Positions 25,330 to 34,592 of a DNA stretch of 34,928 bases are shown here, in pieces. The translations under genes were made by a program, and so were the position numbers. The stretch is taken from NCBI GenBank assembly GCA_002753495.1, contig PEAJ01000008.1, positions 1 through 34,928 on the forward strand. The letters are read 5' to 3'. Under the pieces are notes generated by a model, which did no database searches, had not been told where the DNA came from, and saw only the letters and a list, made by a program, of their open reading frames with translations. Within the stretch, counting starts at the first letter, position 1. Every line of letters starts with the position of its first letter. This stretch comes from Magnetococcales bacterium HA3dbin3. Its GTDB lineage: Bacteria > Pseudomonadota > Magnetococcia > Magnetococcales > DC0425bin3.

Positions 25330-26475
25330 ATGACGACCTTTCCCTACCATGTTGACCCGATCCCGGAACTTTCCGTGGTCGTCCCCGCCTACAACGAGGA
25401 AGAGACTGTTGCGCGCCTTTGCCAGGAAGTATGTGCGGTCCTTGTTCCACTTGGCATGACCTTCGAGATCGTGATTGTGGACGATGGCAGCAGCGACCGT
25501 ACCCTGGAGGAGCTGCGTGAACTGCATCGGCGGGACAGTCGTATCCACTATGTCAGCCTGTCGCGCAACTTTGGTCAGCAGGGGGGATTTGTTGCCGGGT
25601 TGGAGCAGTGCCGGGCCAGTGGCGCGATCATCACCATGGACGCCGACCTCCAACATCCGCCGAGCCTGTTTCCGGAGATGATTCGCCTCTGGCGAGAGGG
25701 ATATGACGTGGTCAACACCTTCCAGAGCGAAGAGGCGCGGGCTGGGGTATCGCACGCCTATGTTTTTGGTCGTCGGCTCTATTATCGCCTTCTCGCCGCC
25801 CTTGCCGGCCTTGACCTTGCCCGTGGCCAGAATGAGTTCCGTCTCATGGATCGCAGGGCGCTTCAGGCGCTTCTTTCAATGCCCGAGCAAGCCAAATACC
25901 TGCGCGGCATGACCGCTTGGGTTGGTTTTCGCCAGACCGGAATCGCCTATCGCCTCTCGCCGCGCGTGGCAGGTTGCTCCAAGTTTATTCCGAAGACGTT
26001 ATCCCTGACGGCTCTTGACAGCATCCTCTCCTTTTCGCGGCTGCCGTTGTGGCTTTTCGCCGCGCTTGGCCTGGTCGTCTCCCTGGGGGCTCTCATCCAG
26101 ATGATCCTGTATCCCCTGATGGCGTGGCTGCAATTCAAGGCCATCGGGGTGGCATCGCCGCCAAACGGGGTCCTCGGCCCGACTGCAATGGTTCTTCTCT
26201 TTCTGGGGGGGGTGCAGTTGGTGGGTTTGGGGATGCTCGGAGAGTACGTGGGATACATCTTGCGCGAGGTCAAACGTCGCCCGGTCTACTTGATTCGCGA
26301 AAGCACCCTGCCACCGCGAGGTGCCCAACCGCCTTCAGGGGAGGCATTGCCGGAAAGGAGTGTTGCCGCCTTCGGCGTTGATCGAGGGGGGCGAGCGGTC
26401 AGGTCGCGTCTCCCGATCCAAAGGCGACGGCGGCGCCTGCATCGGTACCGAACGCCGCCGGCCACCGGACGATAA
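25330..26475 (+). CDS. GtrB/ArnC-like polyprenyl-phosphate glycosyltransferase (GT2)
   Basis: This enzyme transfers a sugar from a nucleotide donor to a polyprenyl-phosphate carrier. The 381-residue protein has the GT2 core: LSVVVPAYNEEETV, the donor motif VDDGSSDRT (Asp51/Asp52), the family signature SLSRNFGQQGG and the metal motif MDADLQHP (Asp104, Asp106). Two C-terminal membrane helices and the closing GEYVGYILREVKRRPVY follow, as in GtrB. About 60 further residues form a basic Arg-rich tail that the family normally lacks. The start at 25330 fits family alignments, but it lacks a clear Shine-Dalgarno sequence, and ATGs inside the upstream tandem repeat are in frame. The gene is divergent from a GT-C-type membrane protein. 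Confidence 0.9.
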   Translation: MTTFPYHVDPIPELSVVVPAYNEEETVARLCQEVCAVLVPLGMTFEIVIVDDGSSDRTLEELRELHRRDSRIHYVSLSRNFGQQGGFVAGLEQCRASGAIITMDADLQHPPSLFPEMIRLWREGYDVVNTFQSEEARAGVSHAYVFGRRLYYRLLAALAGLDLARGQNEFRLMDRRALQALLSMPEQAKYLRGMTAWVGFRQTGIAYRLSPRVAGCSKFIPKTLSLTALDSILSFSRLPLWLFAALGLVVSLGALIQMILYPLMAWLQFKAIGVASPPNGVLGPTAMVLLFLGGVQLVGLGMLGEYVGYILREVKRRPVYLIRESTLPPRGAQPPSGEALPERSVAAFGVDRGGRAVRSRLPIQRRRRRLHRYRTPPATGR

Positions 26476-26699
26476 CGGCCCGCGCGTACCCCGCGCGCCG
26501 TTCGTTCCCAAACAAACCACGCAAAAGGCACCCCTTCCGCCGCGCATGCGCCGCTGGCGTGTGCGGCGCGGCGCGCGGAACCGGCCACGAAACCAGCCGC
26601 ACAGAGGGCAACGACCCACCCCGTTTGCCAGTCCTCTTCGGGCTGCATCCACACGGCCACCCAACCGCGTGCCCGTCGCTTGGCATGGCAGCGGTATCA
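26476..26699. other. GC-rich gap after the glycosyltransferase
   Basis: This very GC-rich stretch has runs of GCGC. It contains no gene, promoter or clear terminator. Together with repeat E and the hairpin at 26849 it makes up the 426-base convergent gap before glgB. Confidence 0.45.
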
Positions 26700-26824
26700 C
26701 GCCAATTCCATATCAAAACGGCAACTTCGTTGGCTGCCTTGCGCGCTCCTCGCCGTACCAAACACGTACTGCCTCGCCGCTCGCGCGTTGTAAGCTTCGT
26801 TGCTGTCTTGATCTGGAATTGGAA
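26700..26824 (+). repeat. Dispersed inverted-repeat element, copy E
   Basis: 125 bp, about 95 percent identical to copy A by eye (six differences), in the same orientation. The ends CCAATTCCATATCAAAACGG and CTGTCTTGATCTGGAATTGG are inverted relative to each other. The differences from copy A inside the terminal repeats are not compensatory, so the two arms are not being kept perfectly paired. Confidence 0.92.
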
Positions 26825-26848
26825 CCAGAAGAGTCCTGGGCGAGATTG

Positions 26849-26885
26849 GTCCCGGATCCAACCGTTGGCAGGTTGGATCCGGGAC
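26849..26885. terminator. Perfect 15-bp hairpin beyond the glgB stop
   Basis: GTCCCGGATCCAACC and GGTTGGATCCGGGAC are perfect inverted repeats with a 7-base loop (GTTGGCA), 16 bases past the glgB stop. No T run follows on either strand. It could be a bidirectional terminator or an RNA 3'-end stabiliser for glgB. Confidence 0.55.
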
Positions 26886-26901
26886 GCAGGTCGTCAGTCG
26901 T

Positions 26902-29133
<2,232 letters not shown>

Positions 29134-29508
29134 GGTGCATGGTCTCCCTGTTATCCTTCGTATCCCGGGCGAGGCAGGGGGCTGGAGAGTGCCGCCCTCC
29201 GTTCCCGTGCGAAAAGCGGGAATCGCTCCTCTCCCTCCGGAGATTTCTTGGTCTGGTACGCGTTTTCTGGACGAAACCGGATCCTCCGAGGTGGGGAAAA
29301 CCCCAACCCCCGAGGGGCGACGGATGGCGTGTCAGAAAAAACACGCGCACCCTCTCTTGCAGTTTTCAGGTTTTGGTTCGAGAGTCCGGCCTTGGTGAAC
29401 CGCTGGTATCGGCACCGACCCGCACACCCACGCCGCCGGCTCCAATGACGCGACCGGCGCATTGTAGACATCTTTTCATGTCACTTCAATCGATATCAGC
29501 CCCTGCGT
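29134..29508. other. Intergenic region between the Pro-rich protein gene and glgB
   Basis: These 375 bases should hold the end of one minus-strand transcript and the promoter of glgB. Seen are two small hairpins: GCGTGT/ACACGC around CAGAAAAA (29327-29346) and TTCCCG/CGGGAA (29202-29222). There is also a GGGGAAAACCCC palindrome near 29293. No convincing -10/-35 pair or gene was found. Confidence 0.45.
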
Positions 29509-30072
29509 TCAGATGGAATCGGTATTTTTCATGGCAGGCGCGGGTGGCGCTGCCTTGGGTGGGGGTGAGAGGTTCTGTTCAAGCTTGTGCAGCTGCCCTT
29601 CCCAATCCTGCATGAGCTTTTTTGTCTCTTCCACGGTTTTGCGCGTCTTTTCCTGGACGATGGGAACGTTTTCGTCAAGGGTGCGACGTCCCGCATCGCC
29701 CAACGCCCGCAATCCCTCCAGAAAATGACGTTGGGCCCGCTCCAGATCCTCCTTGATTCCCTCCGGGGGTACCGGATCCGGTTTTTCATTGGGGTGGCCG
29801 GCGGTGGGGATATCGGCCGGCGCGCGGGGAGCGGTTGTTTGCGCCTGCGTTTGCGCGGGCGTCGCCGGGGTCGCTGGCGGTGGGATGGCGGACCCCGGGG
29901 TTGTTTGCCCGGCTCCCGGGACAGCGGGAGGTGGGGTGGATGTCACCGGTGGGACGGAGGGTTGCGGCGAAAGCGTGGGGGTGGATGCCGTTTGACTGCC
30001 GGTTTCGGCGTGGATCAGCGGAGGAAACAGAATTGCGAGGAGTGCGAGAAGACCCGTCAGTGACTGCCTCAT
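29509..30072 (-). CDS. Secreted Pro/Thr/Ala-rich protein with C-terminal coiled coil, unknown family
   Basis: I do not recognise this 187-residue protein. A signal peptide is clear (residues 1-22, cleavage after IHA). Residues 24-105 are a disordered run rich in Pro, Thr, Ala and Gln. Residues 105-165 form a charged helix (KEDLERAQRHFLEGLRAL, VEETKKLMQDWEGQLHKLEQ) likely to be a coiled coil. A Pro-rich tail closes it. It lies 18 bases after the NUDIX gene, at the end of the envelope gene run, so a periplasmic spacer or scaffold role is possible but not shown. Confidence 0.65.
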   Translation of the reverse strand: MRQSLTGLLALLAILFPPLIHAETGSQTASTPTLSPQPSVPPVTSTPPPAVPGAGQTTPGSAIPPPATPATPAQTQAQTTAPRAPADIPTAGHPNEKPDPVPPEGIKEDLERAQRHFLEGLRALGDAGRRTLDENVPIVQEKTRKTVEETKKLMQDWEGQLHKLEQNLSPPPKAAPPAPAMKNTDSI

Positions 30073-30090
30073 GTCAACTCCCTGCCCGAC

Positions 30091-30534
30091 TCAAGGTGTG
30101 GAAAGGATCCATCCCAGAGCGGTCATCTGGGAGGGCATTTGGGCGTAGGCCATGCCACCTTCGCGTGCAATTGCGGCGAAGGTTTCCCGCCCGGCCCACA
30201 AGGTTTCGGAAATTTCACGACTGCGGCAACACGCCTCACCCTGCCAGAGGTCGCAGCGAAAAACAAACCCAACGTGCGGTGACTCCTGCTCGAGCATGGG
30301 GACGACACTCACCACGTGCGCCTCCTCCAGGTGCAGGCCGACCTCTTCCCCGACCTCCCGGCGCAAGGCGGGGAACAGCCCCTCCCCGCTGTCGACGAAG
30401 CCCCCGGGAAAGGACCACTTGCCGCCGCGGTGGTCGCGGTAGGCCAGTCGCACAAGCAGAACCTCCTCCTCGGTGCCGTCGCCCGCCCGACGCACGATCA
30501 TGACGTGAGCGGAGATGGTGGCTTTGGTGAGCAT
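30091..30534 (-). CDS. NUDIX hydrolase
   Basis: This 147-residue single-domain protein hydrolyses nucleoside diphosphates linked to another group. The NUDIX box is perfect: Gly45, then Glu51, then Arg59-Glu60 and Glu63-Glu64 before Gly66 (FVDSGEGLFPALRREVGEEV). The strand KWSFPGG before it is typical. The substrate cannot be told from the sequence; no MutT-specific or ADP-ribose-specific feature stands out. It is 78 bases after the L,D-transpeptidase and 18 before the Pro-rich gene, probably in one transcript. No clear Shine-Dalgarno sequence precedes the ATG. Confidence 0.92.
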   Translation of the reverse strand: MLTKATISAHVMIVRRAGDGTEEEVLLVRLAYRDHRGGKWSFPGGFVDSGEGLFPALRREVGEEVGLHLEEAHVVSVVPMLEQESPHVGFVFRCDLWQGEACCRSREISETLWAGRETFAAIAREGGMAYAQMPSQMTALGWILSTP

Positions 30535-30612
30535 GGATCAATGACCCCCTCGGCGCTGGCGTGAATGCCGCGTTCGACCCCCTCCGGTCGGCGGACCGAA
30601 CCCGGAAGGATC

Positions 30613-31869
30613 TCACCCGGTATCCTCGTAGACGATTTTCCACAGGTCGTTCTCCAACCACCAGTATTGCCGGCGCAAGGGCTGTCTGGAAAGCTCTTTG
30701 CCGCGCATCTCCTGGGTGAAGGTGACAACGATCATACGCCGGTCGGTGGGATAACCCAGGATACTCATGTCGGAGAAGCTGGTCTCCCCCGCGCCCTTCT
30801 CCTGGAAGAACCGGTGCAAGGCCCTGGACCAACTGGCATAATCATAGCGATTATTCTGGAACCCGCTCGAATAGTGGCGCAAAACACGATCGGCACGGCC
30901 ACTCACCCAATCCTGGTGCCACTCCTGCACCCGGGCGAGAAACCAATCGAGCTGGCCACGCCACTCGACCGGATCCAACCACTCGACGGCGTTGCTGATG
31001 ATGACCGGCGTGCCGATGCCGACCACCTCGCCAATGGTCTGAAAATCAATGTTGGTCAGGGCGACGCAGCCATCGCTCGTTGTCGGTGGGCGGCTGTAGG
31101 TGGTGAAGGGGGTGCCGTGCAGCCAGATGCCATCCCCGGTCTTTCTGTGCAGCCGATCCCACTCGTTGGGGTAGTTGATCGGCATTGCCCCGACTCCGTA
31201 CAGCGGCGGGAGTTTGTAGCCGGGAAGGTAGTCGGTAATGAAGTAGAGCCCGATCGGGGTCCTCTTGTCCCCCTTCAGGAACTTGCCGGCGCCGTTCTTG
31301 CCACTGGAGATGTAGTAATTGGCGATCAACTCTGGCCGCCCGTTGATGCGACGGAACAGGAAGAGACGGGATTTGGTCAAGTCGACGACGGCGGCGTGCC
31401 CCTGGGCGCGGGAGAGGTAAATCAGGTCCTGTGGGATGGCGTCCTTGGGCGGAGGATCGAGCAGGTTGCGCAGTCGCGCCCGGGCCTCCTCCTGAAGATG
31501 CTGCACCTCGGGGTCGTTCCCCTGACCATTACCAAAACCGTGCAGACCGCCGGCCATGGCCATATAGACGTCGCCCTGAACCAGCTGGGCCAGACGGAAA
31601 TCGGGTCTCTGCCTGGTGAGGACGGTCAACTCGCGCAAGGCTCCGGTCAGGTCGCCGTGCAGAACGGCGTCAAGCCCCTTCATCAGGGATCGCTCGGTGT
31701 TGGAGAGATAATCGAGTGAGGAGAAGGTGGTGTCGGTGGTTTCGCTCCACGCCGGGTTCCACGCGGAGTCGACGAGCCAAAGCCCGTAGATCACCAGCAA
31801 GCCGGATAGGAAACGGGACCAGTTTTTGGGGGGCACGGAGGCTTCGAGAGTATCGCTCCGCGACCACAT
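30613..31869 (-). CDS. L,D-transpeptidase (YkuD) with C-terminal NTF2-like domain
   Basis: This enzyme cross-links peptidoglycan stem peptides or attaches proteins to them. The 418-residue protein has a membrane anchor (about 19-35), a helical TPR-like segment (55-105: MKGLDAVLHGDLTGALREL), the YkuD catalytic domain (about 155-295) and a C-terminal NTF2-like domain as in Cds6-family transpeptidases. Catalytic residues are His251 in IWLHGTPF and Cys268 in TSDGCVALTN. A start at 31989 is also open and would add 40 residues of uncharacteristic sequence. I chose 31869 because it puts the anchor at a usual distance, but neither has a good ribosome-binding site. Repeat copy F lies between it and the upstream TPR gene. 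Confidence 0.88.
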   Translation of the reverse strand: MWSRSDTLEASVPPKNWSRFLSGLLVIYGLWLVDSAWNPAWSETTDTTFSSLDYLSNTERSLMKGLDAVLHGDLTGALRELTVLTRQRPDFRLAQLVQGDVYMAMAGGLHGFGNGQGNDPEVQHLQEEARARLRNLLDPPPKDAIPQDLIYLSRAQGHAAVVDLTKSRLFLFRRINGRPELIANYYISSGKNGAGKFLKGDKRTPIGLYFITDYLPGYKLPPLYGVGAMPINYPNEWDRLHRKTGDGIWLHGTPFTTYSRPPTTSDGCVALTNIDFQTIGEVVGIGTPVIISNAVEWLDPVEWRGQLDWFLARVQEWHQDWVSGRADRVLRHYSSGFQNNRYDYASWSRALHRFFQEKGAGETSFSDMSILGYPTDRRMIVVTFTQEMRGKELSRQPLRRQYWWLENDLWKIVYEDTG

Positions 31870-32050
31870 CCGAACGGAATCTTTTCCTTTCCGTTGCCAC
31901 GTACCCACGGACGCGCACACCGCCCGCGCCGGTTGTGACCATCGGGAGGAGAGATCCGAACCATCGTGCATGATTCGACCGCGTCCCATGCCGGTATCCC
32001 GTCAACCCTCAGCGCACCGACACGGCATGTCGGTTCCGGAGGGCTCCTTG

Positions 32051-32173
32051 TTCCAATCCCAGATCAAGATGGTCGCGAGGCAGCAACAAAAGGGCGACGA
32101 AACGGTGCGTGTTGGGCACGGCGAGAGGCGGGCGCGGCAACCAACGAAGGCGACGCTTGATCTGGAATCGGAA
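32051..32173 (-). repeat. Dispersed inverted-repeat element, copy F (reverse orientation)
   Basis: About 123 bp, read on the minus strand like copy A on the plus strand. The ends are TTCCAATCCCAGATCAAGAT and GCTTGATCTGGAATCGGAA, and CCAACGAAGG inside is shared. The element touches the TAA stop of the TPR gene, giving TAATTCC on the minus strand exactly as copy A does after ychF. Bases 31870-32050 otherwise show nothing clear. Confidence 0.78.
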
Positions 32174-33742
32174 TTAGTCATCCACCCCTTCCTGAAGAAT
32201 CTTCCACGTCTCCCCCTCCTTTTTCATCAGGATGGTTTTGTGGGTCACGTCGTGGAACTTGTCGGAATGGTAACTTTGGGTGAAGGTCACCCGGGCCGTG
32301 TTCGGGCTTTCCAGACGGACGTGCATATCCTCCAGGCCGACCTGAATCGATTTTGCCCTTCCAATGAGGTATTTGCGTTTCCTTGACCACTCATCCCGAT
32401 GTGAGAACCCCTCCGGCAGCTGAAAATCCCGAGCGTAGGCGGCCAGATACCGGGGGACAGCCCGTTCCGACCACGCCTCTGCCCAACCTCGAACCGCCTT
32501 TTCCACGGCCTGCGTCTCCTGAGCGGCGTTTTCCGGTGATTGCGGACGTTTGGGAGCGACTCGGGCCGATGCGGCATCGGCGCCGGACCCGGCGGCGGCC
32601 CTCTCCACTGCCTCGAAGACCTGATCCAATTGGGTCAGGTGCGCCGCGCGGACGGCCTGGTCCGCCGTCTTGACCTGCCCCTTGGCCAATTGCTTCATGG
32701 CCGCCGGGGCTTCATCCTTGATGTCTTTTTCCTTCCCTTCGTCCTTGACATCCTTCTTTGCGTCGCCCTTTTTCTGCGGGGCAGGTGGGGGCGGCGCGGC
32801 CTTGGTCTCGCGCGGGGGTTGTTGTTTCTCTTTCGCTTGTTGTTCCAGTGCGAGGGCACGCTCCTTTTCCGCGCGCACCTTGGCCTCGATATCGGCACGC
32901 GAGCGTTCGAGGGCCTCGGCGTCAGCGCGCTCGCGCTCCTCGCTCTTGACCTGAGCCATCGCCTCCGAGCGAAGCTTCTCCATCTCGGTCGCCTGGACGT
33001 GGGCCAAAATTTCGGCGTGCAATTTTTGCCGCACCTCAGCCCGAACCTGGTCCAGGACCTCGGTCCGAACCTGGTTCATGGCTTCGGCGCGGAGTTTATC
33101 CATCGCCTCGGCACGCACCTTGTCCACGGCCTCGGTGCGCGCCTTGCGCAAAAACTCCTCGGGCAGACGTGGTGGCGCGGCGGTCGCGGTCGTGCCGCCG
33201 CTCCCGGTTGGTGCGACAAAGAGATTGCGAACCAGGGCAAGCTTGGCTTCGGTCACCGAGTTGTCCCGATTGACCTGCAAGGCCTTGCGATAGGATTGCG
33301 CGGCCAGCTTGGCGTAAATGTCGCCCAGGTTTTCGCGCGCCGTGGCGTAGCCCGGTCTGGAGTTGATCGCCCGAATCAGGACATCGCGCGCCTTTTCCAG
33401 TTGCCCCTGTTCGGCATAGAGCACGGCCAGGTTGTTGAAGGGCTCGGGACGATCTGGAAACTCCTCGGTCAACTCCTGAAACACCTGGATGGCCTCGGTT
33501 TGTTTCTGCTCCTCGATCAGGAGCAGACCCCTAAGAAACCGGCCCTGGATGTCCTTGGGATTGGCCTTCAGGAACTCTGTCAGGCGGGTGGATGCCGCCG
33601 CCAGTTGCTTTTTTTCCACGAGGGCCTGGATATCCTCGATCTCCCCGGCCGTGACCGGCACGGCCACCAGCGCCCAGAGCGACAAGGCACAAGCAAGCAG
33701 GGACGGGAAAGATAAGACGCGCCTCACCGCACGAACCTCCAT
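32174..33742 (-). CDS. Secreted TPR protein with octad-repeat helix and C-terminal NTF2-like domain
   Basis: The protein has 522 residues. A signal peptide (about 1-31, ending VTAG) is followed by TPR repeats (about 32-165: AIQVFQELTEEFPDRPEPFN, EKARDVLIRAINSRPGYATA). Next come a linker, twelve 8-residue repeats (202-297), a Pro/Lys-rich linker, and a C-terminal NTF2-like domain (about 410-522) like that at the end of the neighbouring L,D-transpeptidase (both close with a W-KI-E pattern). The domain order suggests a periplasmic scaffold. The ATG at 33742 is preferred to a TTG at 33769 because it follows AAGG and starts the signal peptide properly. It has a good promoter candidate of its own. 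Confidence 0.82.
   Translation of the reverse strand: MEVRAVRRVLSFPSLLACALSLWALVAVPVTAGEIEDIQALVEKKQLAAASTRLTEFLKANPKDIQGRFLRGLLLIEEQKQTEAIQVFQELTEEFPDRPEPFNNLAVLYAEQGQLEKARDVLIRAINSRPGYATARENLGDIYAKLAAQSYRKALQVNRDNSVTEAKLALVRNLFVAPTGSGGTTATAAPPRLPEEFLRKARTEAVDKVRAEAMDKLRAEAMNQVRTEVLDQVRAEVRQKLHAEILAHVQATEMEKLRSEAMAQVKSEERERADAEALERSRADIEAKVRAEKERALALEQQAKEKQQPPRETKAAPPPPAPQKKGDAKKDVKDEGKEKDIKDEAPAAMKQLAKGQVKTADQAVRAAHLTQLDQVFEAVERAAAGSGADAASARVAPKRPQSPENAAQETQAVEKAVRGWAEAWSERAVPRYLAAYARDFQLPEGFSHRDEWSRKRKYLIGRAKSIQVGLEDMHVRLESPNTARVTFTQSYHSDKFHDVTHKTILMKKEGETWKILQEGVDD
32852..33139 (-). repeat. Twelve 24-bp (8-residue) tandem repeats in the TPR protein gene
   Basis: 288 bases encode twelve unbroken 8-residue units of the type RAEAMDKL, RAEAMNQV, RTEVLDQV, HAEILAHV. 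Units 1-8 are the most regular; units 9-12 (KSEERERA, DAEALERS, RADIEAKV, RAEKERAL) are degenerate. The DNA copies differ at many third positions, so the array is old and kept by selection on the protein. Confidence 0.85.
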
Positions 33743-33789
33743 GACCTTGTATCCCCAAGGGACAGGCAAAGGAAACGAACAGCGCCGCC

Positions 33790-33818
33790 AGTATAGCCGC
33801 GGATCGGTCCGATCTCAA
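33790..33818 (-). promoter_or_regulatory. Sigma-70-type promoter for the TPR gene, palindrome in the spacer
   Basis: On the minus strand TTGAGA (33818-33813) and TATACT (33795-33790) are exactly 17 bases apart. This is the best promoter match seen in the window. The spacer contains the palindrome GATCGGTCCGATC (33802-33814), a possible operator. The leader to the ATG would be about 40 bases. Confidence 0.6.
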
Positions 33819-33834
33819 CGCCCTGATTGGGGAA

Positions 33835-34557
33835 TCAAATGGGCAGAAAGATCAGAAACTGCAAGGCCTGCTTGATGAAGCGCTTGGTCTTTTGCGCCAC
33901 CACCTGCGACATGGCGTCCTGGAGGGCGATCATCTTCCCGAAAAGACGTTCATAGCTAAGGTTGTGTACACTCCCCTCGCTTTCGTTGCTGAGCAGATAG
34001 AGCGTGCCCTGTGCGTCCCGCTCGTGGCCGAGGAGCCACAAGGCCAGCTCCAGATTGCGGGCGCTGTTGTAGAGCTTTTGCGGATCAAGCGAGTCGAGGA
34101 CGAAAAACTCCCTCTTGCTGTTGTAAGAGGCCATGACCATCGACCCAAGGCCTACGGTGTAGGCAAGGACGCGATCACCGGTGAAGGAGTCCTGGAAGGC
34201 AAGCCGGATGCAGTCGACCCCCTTCTGGCGGTTCAGTTCCTGAAACTCCCAATTGTGAAAAGAGCCGAACACCCGCGCAACGTTGCCATCGATCTGGTGT
34301 ACGGTGCCGCGATGCAGCTGGCTGGGATTGCGCCGGTAAAGCTTGATCATCAGCTGCTTGATGTATCCCATCATGTCGCGCTGGATGGTTTCGACGAACA
34401 GGTTGACATCGGTCTTGGCCAGATCCTGCCAGGAGAAGCTTGGATCATCCTGATCGATCGGGGTTTTTTCCGGCGCGGAGCCGGCACACCCCGCGAGTCC
34501 CGACAGCAGGGGCAGGGCAGCCAGCAGCACCCGAAAGGGCCTCAAGCGCACATGCAT
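33835..34557 (-). CDS. Lipoprotein of unknown function next to mlaA
   Basis: This 240-residue protein is a lipoprotein: basic N-terminus, hydrophobic run and lipobox LSGLAGC with Cys24. The mature part is mixed alpha/beta (LFVETIQRDMMGYIKQLMIK, VLAYTVGLGSMVMASYNSKR, LYNSARNLELALWLLGHERD) and ends with a hydrophobic helix (QALQFLIFLP). I do not recognise the family. It starts 35 bases after the mlaA stop and is probably co-transcribed with it, which suggests an outer-membrane or lipid-transport setting; that is inference only. Confidence 0.75.
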   Translation of the reverse strand: MHVRLRPFRVLLAALPLLSGLAGCAGSAPEKTPIDQDDPSFSWQDLAKTDVNLFVETIQRDMMGYIKQLMIKLYRRNPSQLHRGTVHQIDGNVARVFGSFHNWEFQELNRQKGVDCIRLAFQDSFTGDRVLAYTVGLGSMVMASYNSKREFFVLDSLDPQKLYNSARNLELALWLLGHERDAQGTLYLLSNESEGSVHNLSYERLFGKMIALQDAMSQVVAQKTKRFIKQALQFLIFLPI

Positions 34558-34592
34558 GGTGGATAGAGGGTGATGGCGAGGGGGACATCCCC

